Positions 1 through 8,585 are shown, numbered from the stretch's first letter. The stretch: DNA of 64,000 nucleotides from an uncultured Spirochaetaceae bacterium (GCA_944389105.1 CALXLD010000022.1:124001-188000), one strand, 5' to 3'. Program-made: numbers and translations. Notes: generated by a model from the letters alone, not told the origin.

Positions 1-204
1 ACCCTTCTTTTTCTGCTCATCCGTAAGACGGGAGATTTTATAATATGCGCCTCGGACCTTGAAGGATCCTGTGGTCTGAAGATTCTCCGTCTTCAGATAG
101 ACTTCATCGGACGGAAACATACGGGGAGCACGGATAAGATCCGTAACTCTTGCTACTTCCTTCAATGTAAAGGAAGCCTGGTACACAGTATCTAACGTCA
201 GCAT
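1..204 (-). CDS. Threonine ammonia-lyase (threonine dehydratase), N-terminal part, cut by window edge
   Basis: The first 68 codons of a PLP enzyme run off the left edge with no stop. The segment [13 protein letters not shown] near residues 45-57 is the fold-type II PLP-lysine motif of threonine/serine dehydratases (S-F-K-x-R-G-A). The family deaminates threonine to 2-oxobutyrate; whether this is the biosynthetic IlvA form or the catabolic TdcB form depends on the C-terminal regulatory domain, which lies outside. There is no ribosome binding site: the ATG follows a -10 box (TATTAT on the minus strand) by six bases, so the transcript is probably leaderless. It is divergent from the TetR gene at 306, and an 11-bp inverted repeat covers its promoter. 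Confidence 0.85.
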   Translation of the reverse strand, partial: MLTLDTVYQASFTLKEVARVTDLIRAPRMFPSDEVYLKTENLQTTGSFKVRGAYYKISRLTDEQKKKG

Positions 205-250
205 GAATCAATAATACGTTTTCCTATCTTTTGTGTCACGATAGGAAAAC
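205..250 (-). promoter_or_regulatory. Promoter of the threonine dehydratase gene overlapped by a long inverted repeat (candidate TetR operator)
   Basis: On the minus strand GTGACA (234-239) and TATTAT (211-216) are separated by 17 bases, and the -10 ends six bases before the ATG. A perfect 11-bp inverted repeat, GTTTTCCTATC (218-228) and GATAGGAAAAC (240-250) with 11 bases between, flanks the -35 and fills the spacer. A repressor bound here would block the promoter, and the divergent TetR-family gene is the obvious candidate. Promoter and repeat are seen; the TetR assignment is inferred from position. Confidence 0.55.
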
Positions 251-305
251 AATTTCCCGCAAATATATAAGCCCCATGCTAAAATTGATAAAAAAGGGGA
301 TTACG

Positions 306-896
306 ATGAACAAGAAAGGGAGAGGAAAACTTCCTGTGGGGGAAGATTGCCGTTTCAAACGCTCAGAAAACACAAAAGAAAGACTTTCAGATACTCTTAA
401 GAAGCTTATCAGACATATGGATTACAACGCGATCGGAGTTTCAAGAATAGCAAGGGAATCAGGGATGAGCAGGAATAGCTTCTACTACCATTTCGCAAGC
501 AAGGAAGAGCTTGTGGACTACATTCTTGAGAGAGATCTCAGGAAAGGAACGGAGAAAGCTTATGGAAATCTCATAGGATGGGATTCACTGGTTATACTCT
601 GCAGAACGCTATATGCTGACCATTATTTCTATAAAGCAATCTCTGCCTCCTCAGATTCAAGGAAAATCCAGGCTATCATCTCACCTCTGATTACGAAAGC
701 GACGGGGAGCATCTTCCATATACCGGAAAAAAGCAGCTGCTCGACGCTGGCGGTGGATTCAGTCATGACAGCAATCATAAGGTGGATGGAAGCTGACAAT
801 CCAAGGAAACCATATGATTTTCTTTACAATCTGAGAAATGAATATCTAGCACTTGCGGAAGGATTCATGATGCAGCCGGGAAGCCCGGTTTTATAG
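306..896 (+). CDS. TetR/AcrR-family transcriptional regulator
   Basis: A 196-residue protein. The segment GVSRIARESGMSRNSFYYHF (about residues 50-69) is the TetR helix-turn-helix, ending in the usual S-x-Y-x-H-F. The rest should be the helical ligand-binding and dimerisation domain and gives no clue to the ligand. An upstream in-frame start at 231 exists, but 306 follows AAGGGGA at good spacing and drops an unlikely basic extension. It lies between a divergent threonine dehydratase gene and a downstream radical SAM gene; the inverted repeat at 218-250 is a likely operator. A TAAAAT box at 280-285 may be its -10. Confidence 0.85.
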   Translation: MNKKGRGKLPVGEDCRFKRSENTKERLSDTLKKLIRHMDYNAIGVSRIARESGMSRNSFYYHFASKEELVDYILERDLRKGTEKAYGNLIGWDSLVILCRTLYADHYFYKAISASSDSRKIQAIISPLITKATGSIFHIPEKSSCSTLAVDSVMTAIIRWMEADNPRKPYDFLYNLRNEYLALAEGFMMQPGSPVL

Positions 897-926
897 ACAA
901 CTAGCCTGAACTGACTAATTACTTTC

Positions 927-1000
927 CACCTGAGCATTACTATCTTTTTTCCAGGGAAAGAAAAATGAAAGGAAAAAGCATAAAGGAAAATGCTCAGGTG
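927..1000 (+). promoter_or_regulatory. 12-bp inverted repeat enclosing the start of the radical SAM gene
   Basis: CACCTGAGCATT (927-938) and AATGCTCAGGTG (989-1000) are perfect reverse complements. Folded in mRNA they would place the purine-rich ribosome binding region and the ATG at 965 in a 50-base loop, with the 3' arm inside codons 9-12. It could control translation initiation, or could be a protein site; chance occurrence is not excluded. Confidence 0.35.
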
Positions 1001-2332
1001 CTGGCAATGAAGACAGCCCTCAGCTATATCAACGGGAAAGACCCGGATGAAGCAATTGAGAAAGTCTTAAGCTGGGTTGACAAGTTCGACGAGAAAGACG
1101 GGACAGTCGCGGTACAGAGAAAATACATCCATCAGTATCTCGGCGATAAGAACGGAAACTGGTACAGATTCGTGAAAAGCTTCTGGGATGATATCGATCC
1201 GGATGTACGGATGAGGACTTTCGAGAACTTCATAATAAACGCAACGATCTTTGGCGGAAGACGCAAGAAAGAAGCAATGGAAAAGTATGGCTGCAACATA
1301 CCTTGGACAATACTCATAGATCCAACCTCAGCCTGCAATCTCCACTGCACAGGATGCTGGGCTGCAGAGTATGGGAACAAGCTTAATCTTGACTACGATA
1401 CCCTTGATTCCATAATCAGGCAGGCAAATGAACTTGGGGTAAGGATGTTCCTCTTCTCCGGCGGAGAGCCTCTTGTAAGAAAGAAGGATATACTGCAGCT
1501 CTGCGCTTCCCATCCTGACTCACAGTTCATGGCGTTCACAAACGGAACTCTCATCGATGATGAATTTGCCGATGCAATGCTTGAGGTTAAGAATTTCATC
1601 CCGGCAATCTCCGTCGAGGGTTTTGAGGAGGCTACTGATTTCCGCAGAGGAGAAGGAACCTTCAAGTCGATAGAGAAAGCAATAGGCATCCTCCGCTCCC
1701 ATAAGCTGCCATTCGGAGTTTCCTGCTGCTATACACATCAGAATGTCAATGTTATCGGATCGGAAGAATACTTTGACTGGATGATCGATAACGGGGCAAA
1801 GTTTGCCTGGTTCTTCACGTATGTCCCCGTTGGGAAAGGGGCCCCTACCAACCTTATGGCTACAGCAGAGGACAGGGCATTCATGTATAGGAAAATAAGG
1901 GAATACAGGAATACAAAGCCAATTTTCACTATGGATTTCTGGAATGATGGAGAGTATGTAAAAGGGTGTATCGCAGGTGGAAGATACTACTTCCATATTA
2001 ACGCTAACGGAGATGCCGAGCCATGTGCATTCATACACTATTCAGATACGAACATAAAAACGCATACACTTATCGAAGCATTGCAGGGACCGCTTTTCCA
2101 GCAATATGCCGCACACCAGCCATTCTCTCCGAACTATCTCAGGCCATGCCCGCTCCTCGATAATTATGGTGCACTGAGCTCAATGGTCCATGAAGCAAAG
2201 GCCGAATCGACCGATCTTGCAGCTAAAGAGGATGTTGATGAACTATGCGGCAAATGCAGGACAGCAGCAGAGAACTGGAAGAAAACTGCCGATGGCATCT
2301 GGAGTAGCACCCATCCGGGAGAGCCTGTATAA
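965..2332 (+). CDS. Radical SAM protein with SPASM-like C-terminal cysteines
   Basis: A 455-residue protein. The CxxxCxxC cluster motif CNLHCTGC (C124, C128, C131) binds the [4Fe-4S] cluster that cleaves S-adenosylmethionine, and FLFSGGEPL downstream is the family's GGE motif for the SAM amino group. A roughly 100-residue helical N-terminal extension precedes the barrel. C-terminal cysteines (GC near 337, EPC near 357, RPC near 398, CGKC near 429) suggest one or more auxiliary iron-sulfur clusters of SPASM or twitch type. Such proteins often modify peptides or small molecules; no precursor peptide is visible nearby, so the substrate is unknown. metK starts 9 bases after its stop, so SAM user and SAM maker are adjacent. 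Confidence 0.85.
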   Translation: MKGKSIKENAQVLAMKTALSYINGKDPDEAIEKVLSWVDKFDEKDGTVAVQRKYIHQYLGDKNGNWYRFVKSFWDDIDPDVRMRTFENFIINATIFGGRRKKEAMEKYGCNIPWTILIDPTSACNLHCTGCWAAEYGNKLNLDYDTLDSIIRQANELGVRMFLFSGGEPLVRKKDILQLCASHPDSQFMAFTNGTLIDDEFADAMLEVKNFIPAISVEGFEEATDFRRGEGTFKSIEKAIGILRSHKLPFGVSCCYTHQNVNVIGSEEYFDWMIDNGAKFAWFFTYVPVGKGAPTNLMATAEDRAFMYRKIREYRNTKPIFTMDFWNDGEYVKGCIAGGRYYFHINANGDAEPCAFIHYSDTNIKTHTLIEALQGPLFQQYAAHQPFSPNYLRPCPLLDNYGALSSMVHEAKAESTDLAAKEDVDELCGKCRTAAENWKKTADGIWSSTHPGEPV

Positions 2333-2341
2333 TCAGAAAAC

Positions 2342-3499
2342 ATGAAAAGACTTTTTACCTCTGAATCAATTACCAACGGGCATCCTGATAAAGTATGTGA
2401 TCAGATAGCTGATGCCATCCTCGATAAACTCATCTCTTCAGATCCGATGTCCCGCTCTGCATGTGAAGTAACTGCAGAGCCGGGCGCGGTTCATATCATG
2501 GGAGAAATTACGACAAAAGCCGATGTTGATTATATAAAAACAGCAAGACAGGTTATAAGAAGCATAGGTTACACAAAACCAGAATACGGCTTCGATGACA
2601 GCGCTGAGATAACCTGTTCCATCCACAGGCAATCTCCTGATATAGCAATGGGTGTCAATTCTTCATATGAAGATAGTTCCACACTAGGTGCAGGGGATCA
2701 GGGGATGATGTTCGGCTATGCAACGGATGAGAGCGAAGAATGCATGCCTCTGGCCCTCTCTCTTTCAAGAAGGCTTACAATGGCGCTCCGTGATTCCAGA
2801 ACAGCTGGCACACTCCCCTTCCTCCGCCCTGATGGAAAAAGCCAGGTCACGATTGAATACGATGGGAGAACACCGAAAAGAATTGATACTGTTGTTCTCT
2901 CCGCACAGCATGATGAAGATATAGAGCTTGAGGATTTAAGGCACCAGATTCTTGAAGGCATCATAAAGCCCAGCCTTCCTGAAAACCTTATCGACAGCAA
3001 CACCAGGTATTTCATTAACCCGACAGGGCGATTCGTACTGGGAGGGCCAGCTGCAGATACGGGGCTCACAGGCAGGAAAATCATCGCTGATACATATGGC
3101 GGCTATGCCCATCATGGCGGTGGCGCATTCTCTGGAAAAGATCCTACAAAAGTAGACAGGACAGCCTCTCTTGCCCTCAGGAATATCGCAAAGACAATTG
3201 TTCTTTCAGGAGCAGCTTCCGAATGCGAGCTTCAGGCAGCTTATGCAATAGGCGTAGCAGAACCTGTATCACTTGCGGTCTTTACATATGGAACTGCCAG
3301 AATAAGCGAAGAGAGGATATTAGGCTGGATTAAGGCAAACTATGACCTCAGGCCCGAGGGAATGATCGCCCGATATGATCTCAGACGGCCTGTTTATCTT
3401 GATTCCGCTTCTTTCGGAGCATTCGGAAGAAGCGATGTCACCCTGCCTTGGGAGATAGTGGACAGGAAAGCCATGGAAGAGCTATCAGCTCTCCTCTGA
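2342..3499 (+). CDS. metK: S-adenosylmethionine synthetase (methionine adenosyltransferase)
   Basis: A 385-residue enzyme that makes SAM from methionine and ATP in the cytoplasm. Motifs GHPDKVCDQIADAI (about 13-26), GAGDQGMMFGYAT (about 117-129) and GGGAFSGKDPTKVDR (about 260-274) are the diagnostic MetK signatures for ATP, Mg/K and triphosphate binding, and the length is normal. It follows the radical SAM gene by 9 bases. A TATAAT hexamer spans the preceding gene's stop, 8 bases before this ATG, so it may also have its own promoter giving a very short leader. Its end overlaps the convergent membrane protein gene by 15 bases. Confidence 0.97.
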   Translation: MKRLFTSESITNGHPDKVCDQIADAILDKLISSDPMSRSACEVTAEPGAVHIMGEITTKADVDYIKTARQVIRSIGYTKPEYGFDDSAEITCSIHRQSPDIAMGVNSSYEDSSTLGAGDQGMMFGYATDESEECMPLALSLSRRLTMALRDSRTAGTLPFLRPDGKSQVTIEYDGRTPKRIDTVVLSAQHDEDIELEDLRHQILEGIIKPSLPENLIDSNTRYFINPTGRFVLGGPAADTGLTGRKIIADTYGGYAHHGGGAFSGKDPTKVDRTASLALRNIAKTIVLSGAASECELQAAYAIGVAEPVSLAVFTYGTARISEERILGWIKANYDLRPEGMIARYDLRRPVYLDSASFGAFGRSDVTLPWEIVDRKAMEELSALL

Positions 3500-4309
3500 T
3501 CTATCAATAGGCAGGTGCTTCTTGATGAGAGTAGGCATAAAACGTTTTGCAAACTTTCCGGAGCCCCTGCCCTTCACGTAGAAGAAGCCTATTATCGAGA
3601 AGACAATCGCCCCGATCATATTCACAAAAAGATCCTTCATCGTATCAATCAGCCCGATATCAAGATAACCGCCTATACCAAGTTCAATTCCATTTACAGT
3701 AACCGTTGTTATGTTTTCTATTGATACCGGCCTGTTTATCCTGGATGGATTCAGAAGGACCGAATGTATTGAATGCACTACACTATCTTTCTGCATATCA
3801 AGCCCCAAAAACATATCGGAAGCGAATTCGAAGAACTCCCAAATAACCCCTATTGTCATCGAGAAGCAGAAAGCAGCTATTGCTACATAGACAGGAGAAA
3901 GATAGAGATTGGTATTCTCATTCCTGTTTATGATATCAACAAGTGAAAAACCAACTGCAGCAGACAGAAATCCTGTAGTCGTATGAAGCGCAGTATCCCA
4001 TCCAGGAACGCTTACATAGAACGACCGGATCTCTCCAAGTATCTCAGCAGCAAATATGAATAGGAGAATTATCACTTCAAGTGTATTCGGAATATCTATA
4101 TGCCAGTTGCGTTCTATAAATGATGGAATGGTGAAAAGAATCAGAGTGAAGATGCAGAGCATCACATTCTGCCAGTCCTTATTGAAGATCTGGGCAAGCA
4201 TGACAAGAACAACAGCAGCTCTAAGAAGGATATAAACTGCAAAAAGCCCCGGCTCCTTCTTGATCTGCTCTTTAAGGGATAAGGTATGAATTCTTCGTCT
4301 CTTCTTCAT
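3485..4309 (-). CDS. Multi-pass membrane protein, YjdF/DUF2238-like
   Basis: A 274-residue protein with about seven hydrophobic segments starting near residue 22 and a basic, hydrophilic C-terminus. Conserved-looking polar positions lie inside membrane stretches: WDTALHTTTGF (about 123-133) and GVIWEFFEFASDM (about 172-184). These recall integral membrane families annotated DUF2238/YjdF, for which no function is established. It is transcribed alone, convergent with metK (15-base overlap), and starts beside the divergent aminopeptidase gene, so the roughly 80 bases at 4310-4387 should hold both promoters. Family assignment is by motif impression only. Confidence 0.65.
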   Translation of the reverse strand: MKKRRRIHTLSLKEQIKKEPGLFAVYILLRAAVVLVMLAQIFNKDWQNVMLCIFTLILFTIPSFIERNWHIDIPNTLEVIILLFIFAAEILGEIRSFYVSVPGWDTALHTTTGFLSAAVGFSLVDIINRNENTNLYLSPVYVAIAAFCFSMTIGVIWEFFEFASDMFLGLDMQKDSVVHSIHSVLLNPSRINRPVSIENITTVTVNGIELGIGGYLDIGLIDTMKDLFVNMIGAIVFSIIGFFYVKGRGSGKFAKRFMPTLIKKHLPIDRSEES

Positions 4310-4387
4310 ATTTTAAAAGCATATCAGCAATTGAGGAGCTTTGCACCATCATCCAAAATGGATATCATCCGTTAGGAGGAGACAAAA

Positions 4388-5698
4388 ATGGACGAAATCA
4401 GGCGATACAGGACATTCCTCGATAACGGCAAGACCGAACGCGAATGCATCAAAGAGATAATCGCTCTTGCAGAAGAGAAAGGATACAGGAATATCGAGGA
4501 TGTTGATAAACTCCAGAGCGGAGACAAGGTCTACTATGTTCAGTATGGCAAATCCATAGCACTGTTCAGAATCGGCGATGAGCCTATCGAGAACGGAATG
4601 AATATTCTCGGAGCTCATATTGATTCCCCAAGGCTCGATGTGAAGATGAACCCAATCTATGAAAACGACAACATCGTTTATCTCGATACACATTACTATG
4701 GCGGAATCAAGAAATATCAGTGGGTAACCCTTCCTCTTGCAATCCATGGTGTTGTTGTCAGGAAAGATGGGACAAAGAAGGAAATCTGCATCGGAGAAGA
4801 TGACGAACTTACCTTCTGCATATCCGACATCCTTCCTCATATGGCCCAGGAGCAGATGAAGAAGACAGCTTCTGATTTTATCGCAGGAGAAGACCTCGAC
4901 CTTGTAATCGGACTCAATGAAGAGAGGGGCGAAAACTCAAAGGATAAGGGCAAGGCTAGGATTCTTTCAATTCTTGCAGAAACTGCCAGTATGGATGAAA
5001 AGGATTTCCAGAGCGCAGAGCTTGAAATCGTGCCATCAGGAAAGGCCAAGATGCTTGGTTTTGATAAATCCATGGTCCTCGCTTATGGGCAGGATGACAG
5101 AGTATGTGCATTCACATCCCTTGATGCCCTTCTTGAGACAGAGGATGCTAAAAGAACAAGCTGCTGTCTTCTTGTTGACAAAGAAGAAATCGGTTCTGTA
5201 GGAGCGACTGGTATGGACAGCGTATTCCTTGAGAATGCTGCAGCCGAGGTACTTGAAAGGATTTCGGGATACAACGGCCTTAAGCTGAAGAGGATGATGA
5301 GGTCCTCAATAATGCTCTCCAGCGATGTGAACGCCGCATATGATCCTCTGAACTCTTCTCTCTACGACAAGAAAAATGCCTCTGTCCTTGGCGGTGGCGT
5401 CGTCTTCAACAAATACACAGGCTCAAGAGGAAAATCCGGCGCATCGGATGCAAATGCTGAGTTCATAGCGTCGCTGAGAAAAGCAATGGATGACAACGGA
5501 GTCATGTATCAGATGTCTGAAATGGGAAAGGTCGATACAGGCGGCGGCGGAACAATTGCCAAATTCGCAGCTTACTATGGAATGCAGGTAATAGACTGCG
5601 GTGTTGCCGTACTCTCAATGCATGCTCCCTGGGAAATAACAGCTGTCAGCGATATCATCTCCGCAAAAGAATGCTATAAAGCATTTCTTAAGATATAG
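4388..5698 (+). CDS. M18-family aminopeptidase (aspartyl aminopeptidase type)
   Basis: A 436-residue zinc aminopeptidase. Metal and catalytic motifs in order: GAHIDSPRLD (His ligand, near 77), GQDDRVCAF (bridging Asp, near 235), DKEEIGSVGATG (general-base Glu pair, near 263) and SMHAPWE (C-terminal His ligand, near 412). The fold forms large cytosolic oligomers that trim N-terminal, often acidic, residues from peptides. AGGAGGA at about 4375-4381 gives a strong ribosome binding site for the 4388 start. It is a single-gene unit ending in a clear terminator at 5708-5734. Confidence 0.9.
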   Translation: MDEIRRYRTFLDNGKTERECIKEIIALAEEKGYRNIEDVDKLQSGDKVYYVQYGKSIALFRIGDEPIENGMNILGAHIDSPRLDVKMNPIYENDNIVYLDTHYYGGIKKYQWVTLPLAIHGVVVRKDGTKKEICIGEDDELTFCISDILPHMAQEQMKKTASDFIAGEDLDLVIGLNEERGENSKDKGKARILSILAETASMDEKDFQSAELEIVPSGKAKMLGFDKSMVLAYGQDDRVCAFTSLDALLETEDAKRTSCCLLVDKEEIGSVGATGMDSVFLENAAAEVLERISGYNGLKLKRMMRSSIMLSSDVNAAYDPLNSSLYDKKNASVLGGGVVFNKYTGSRGKSGASDANAEFIASLRKAMDDNGVMYQMSEMGKVDTGGGGTIAKFAAYYGMQVIDCGVAVLSMHAPWEITAVSDIISAKECYKAFLKI

Positions 5699-5707
5699 TA
5701 AACTCAG

Positions 5708-5734
5708 AAAAGTCCATCCAGGCGGTGGACTTTT
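5708..5734 (+). terminator. Rho-independent terminator after the aminopeptidase gene
   Basis: AAAAGTCCA (5708-5716) pairs perfectly with TGGACTTTT (5726-5734) around a 9-base loop, followed by a T-rich tract, 10 bases after the stop codon. Confidence 0.85.
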
Positions 5735-5822
5735 CCTTTCCCTGTTAAGAAACGCACTTATTCTCCCCTTTTTCTTCATCATTTCTTTGCAAAATTATTT
5801 CAGCATGATGCATCATAAGAGT

Positions 5823-6428
5823 ATGGGAAAAAGGATAGCTTTCATTATATCTCTCTCCATTCTGCTGCTTGCTTCGTGCAATTTATCCTCAATATTCGGA
5901 GGATCTGTAATACTTGTGAATAATTCCGACAGCGAAGTCACAGCAACGATAGATGCAACAGATGTAGCAATAGCGGCAAGAGATGAAAGCCAGATGATTT
6001 CCATCAATAAGGACAATATACGGAATAACAGAATAACAGTCTCCCTTGACGGAATTTATTATGAGGAGACAACCAGGGAATACAATGTTGCGGACAGAAT
6101 TTCCCTGAACCCTGACTGTGGCTGGATAAACATCAGAAACAGCACGGGCAACACGCTTAATGAGCTTTCTGTAAGGGGAAGTTATCCAAGAATAACGCAG
6201 TCCTTTGATGATTCCCAGATAATCACAGACTCTCAGCCTAATGGCAATTTCTTCGTTCTGGTATCAGATTTCTCATCAGGAAACCCCGTGCTTTCATTCA
6301 CTGCAGATAATACCCCTGTTTCTCTGGAAATCGATCTGTCAGCACTGAATGCTGAAGAAGGAAAGACTGTACAGGCTGAGATAACAGCAGCTGACGGAAC
6401 ATTCACGATAGCAGAAGCTTCTTTCTAG
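5823..6428 (+). CDS. Predicted lipoprotein of unknown function
   Basis: About 200 residues. After a short basic start, a hydrophobic stretch ends in the lipobox LLAS-C (Cys about residue 19), so it should be lipidated by Lgt and cut by LspA, whose gene is at 11186. The mature part is rich in Asn, Ser, Thr and Asp with short beta-prone repeats and no recognisable domain. In-frame starts also exist at 5805 and 5808 and a TTG at 5787; 5823 gives the most compact signal peptide, but no good ribosome binding site decides. The reading frame meets its stop directly before the broken ATPase tail, so the 3' end may lie at an old recombination junction. Confidence 0.6.
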   Translation: MGKRIAFIISLSILLLASCNLSSIFGGSVILVNNSDSEVTATIDATDVAIAARDESQMISINKDNIRNNRITVSLDGIYYEETTREYNVADRISLNPDCGWINIRNSTGNTLNELSVRGSYPRITQSFDDSQIITDSQPNGNFFVLVSDFSSGNPVLSFTADNTPVSLEIDLSALNAEEGKTVQAEITAADGTFTIAEASF

Positions 6429-6641
6429 CATTTTATAACAAGAGAAATCAATTTTGCAGCAAATACAAAAGGAAGAAGAACATATATACAGTCAGCATAT
6501 GCGATACCAGATGATACAAAGATGATTGAGGAATCATATCCATTCCAGCTTACTGGTGATTCCTTTGACAAGATCATCGTACGTGAGGACATATCAAAGC
6601 GCTGGTATGATGATAAGGGTGTACCGAACGAGAACCAATGA
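6429..6641 (+). pseudogene. C-terminal remnant of a DUF4143-type ATPase gene
   Basis: Translating from the codon after the lipoprotein stop gives 70 residues without a start codon, containing EINFAANTKGRR, TYIQSAYAIPDD and LTGDSFDKIIVREDI and ending at a TGA. This is the C-terminal nuclease-like end typical of one subfamily of AAA/DUF4143 ATP-binding proteins. Walker motifs and the whole N-terminal part are missing. The neighbouring intact ATPase is on the other strand and ends in a different subfamily sequence, so this is not a piece of it. Read as a deletion remnant. Confidence 0.65.
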
Positions 6642-6740
6642 GCATCTTTTCTCATACCTTCCGACGTATCCGAAGCGATAAATCAGCCATCGTAGAGAAA
6701 ACTATGCAGAGGATATCTTCATGATGGCGACAAAGGAGTT

Positions 6741-8054
6741 TCAGAGAATAGCTATGAAAGCTTCAGGATCAAGGGAGAACCTCCAGCCGCGGATGATATC
6801 AATTATCCCTTCTTCACATTCCTCCTGTCCTTCTTCATCCAGAGTAACAATTATACCTCTTCGCATTCCCAGTGCGGACATTGCGCTTCTGAGACCCCTG
6901 ATTTCACGTGTTCTGTTCTCTTCGAGTCTGTATGATACCTGTACTAAGGCTCTAGGAACCATTGAGATATCTGAAACTACGAAATCCGTCTCATAGCTAT
7001 CAGCATCACGATAGTAACTGATTTTCATTCCGGTTCTGAGAAGAGCAGAGAAAACGGCATGTTCAAGAACTATCCCCTCTGAATAGCCAAACTCACGGAA
7101 AAGAACAGCCATCTGATGATCAACGGCATATAACTTCCTCGGATTCCTTTTCCTTTCGGACTCCGTGCCGTATATTTCGACCTCCTCCATGAACTTGGTG
7201 TCCTTGATCATCTCTATATAGGAAGCAACCAGTTCTGCCGATGTCGGGAAACCTTCACTCTTCAGTATGTGGACAAGGCGAGCCACGGTGTATGGGCTTC
7301 CGCTGTTCTTCACAAGCCTGAAGAGAAGCTTTCTAAGAAGAGTGCCCTTTGTCACCTCGAACCTGTCTATGATATCCCGTGAATATGCAAGGTCAAAATA
7401 GTCGTTAAGTACCATTTGCCGGAGACTCTCATCATCAACAGCAGCAAGTGCTGGATATGAACCCCTTTCCAGGTAAGATGAAAACAGATTCGAAAGAGTA
7501 TTCTGCAGTGAAATCGGATAGATGCCGCCACCTTGGACCTCGACCCCATTGAATCGACAGAACTCCCTGAATGACAGAGGATAGAATGAATTGGAAAGCC
7601 CCCTTCCCCTCATTTCATCGGCTATATCCACAGATAAGTATTTTGCAGAGGATCCTGTTAGAACCACATGGCAGGGATGCCTGTCCATCAGTACAGAAAC
7701 TCCCCGTCCCCATCCTTCTAGATTCTGCACTTCATCAAAGAGAAACCAGACATCGGCTTCATCCTGAAATTCAGGATACAACTCGAAATATGCCTTCTCC
7801 ACAAGAGATATAGTCATATCTTCCATACTTTCGAAAAAGTTCATATAGCAGATTTTCTCTTTTGGCAGACCTCCATCGACAAGCATCCTTGCATAGCTTC
7901 TGAGGAGTGATGTCTTTCCGGAACGCCTTGCTCCGACGATTATTACAGCCATACCAGGAAGTTCCCTGAAGCTGAAATCCCGTTTAACGTATCTTCTCGA
8001 AAAGATGTATTCCCGGTCCGAAAGAATCTTCTCCTGGATTGCCCTGATATTCAT
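6741..8054 (-). CDS. AAA-type ATP-binding protein with DUF4143 C-terminal domain
   Basis: About 437 residues. GARRSGKTS (about 41-49) is Walker A, VWFLFDEVQN (about 102-111) Walker B, and VVLTGSSAKYL a sensor-like motif; the C-terminal half (SYETDFVV...LVQVSYRL) resembles the restriction-like fold attached to DUF4143 ATPases. These common, mobile genes are of unclear function, sometimes suspected of being antitoxin- or defence-related. The ATG at 8054 follows GGAGGT by three bases; a GTG just upstream would sit too close. The end of a related but distinct ATPase lies directly downstream on the opposite strand, suggesting turnover of such genes here. Confidence 0.85.
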   Translation of the reverse strand: MNIRAIQEKILSDREYIFSRRYVKRDFSFRELPGMAVIIVGARRSGKTSLLRSYARMLVDGGLPKEKICYMNFFESMEDMTISLVEKAYFELYPEFQDEADVWFLFDEVQNLEGWGRGVSVLMDRHPCHVVLTGSSAKYLSVDIADEMRGRGLSNSFYPLSFREFCRFNGVEVQGGGIYPISLQNTLSNLFSSYLERGSYPALAAVDDESLRQMVLNDYFDLAYSRDIIDRFEVTKGTLLRKLLFRLVKNSGSPYTVARLVHILKSEGFPTSAELVASYIEMIKDTKFMEEVEIYGTESERKRNPRKLYAVDHQMAVLFREFGYSEGIVLEHAVFSALLRTGMKISYYRDADSYETDFVVSDISMVPRALVQVSYRLEENRTREIRGLRSAMSALGMRRGIIVTLDEEGQEECEEGIIDIIRGWRFSLDPEAFIAIL

Positions 8055-8246
8055 CACACCTCCAATTCGATAGTATTATTTTAACTAATAACTGGATATT
8101 CATCAAAATTATTTTTATGATTTTAATGTATTTTATCTTGGACTATAGATAATAGAAGCCCTAGATACCCGTCGAAGAAGAGTTTTTATCCACTGAATGA
8201 GAAACATGGCAGTCACCACCAGCATCTGTTCATGCAAAGCCGAAAT

Positions 8247-8420
8247 GATAATGAGAAAGTTGTCGCTACGATATCCAAGTGCAGGCAGAAACTGAGGAAT
8301 GATAACGACAAAGTTGTAAATGGGTAGCCCTCCAGAAAGGACTGGGATAACGACTGAAGTTGTCGATTCATGATTTGAAAATGGGGTAAATGGAGGGAAA
8401 TCGTAACGACAAGAGTTGTT
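8247..8420. repeat. Four-copy cluster of degenerate palindromic repeats
   Basis: Four related units occur at 8247-8265, 8301-8317, 8346-8365 and 8403-8420, each close to GATAACGACAAAGTTGTCG; the core CGACAA-AG-TTGTCG can pair with itself. Start-to-start distances are about 54, 45 and 57 bases and the intervening sequences are unrelated. The last unit lies about 30 bases from the tRNA. The rest of 8055-8446 holds no supported gene. Confidence 0.55.
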
Positions 8421-8448
8421 GACCAACAACTTTTGGGATAAAAATTAT

Positions 8449-8521
8449 TGGAGCCGACGAGACTCGAACTCGCCACTTTCAGATTGCGAACCTGACGCTC
8501 TACCAGATGAGCTACGGCCCC
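8449..8521 (-). tRNA. tRNA-Ala (anticodon CGC)
   Basis: The minus strand folds into a complete cloverleaf: 7-bp acceptor GGGGCCG/CGGCTCC including the G3-U70 pair that identifies alanine tRNA, D-arm GCTC/GAGC, anticodon stem TCAGG/TCTGA with loop TTCGCAA (anticodon CGC, reading GCG), and T-arm with TTCGAGT. The discriminator base is A and CCA is not encoded. Confidence 0.95.
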
Positions 8522-8585
8522 ATTCAACACATCGGAATATAACAGCAATAGACTAATATTGCAATCTTCCGATGTGAATGCAGTT

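Noticed and set aside
2333-2341. SAM riboswitch controlling metK
   Set aside because: Only nine bases separate metK from the previous gene, and the region before the radical SAM gene lacks SAM-I or SAM-II features.
6425-6655. 76-residue minus-strand reading frame
   Set aside because: It is antisense to the ATPase remnant, whose plus-strand translation matches a known family.
8247-8420. CRISPR array
   Set aside because: Only four imperfect short repeats with uneven spacing and no cas genes; units differ at several positions.
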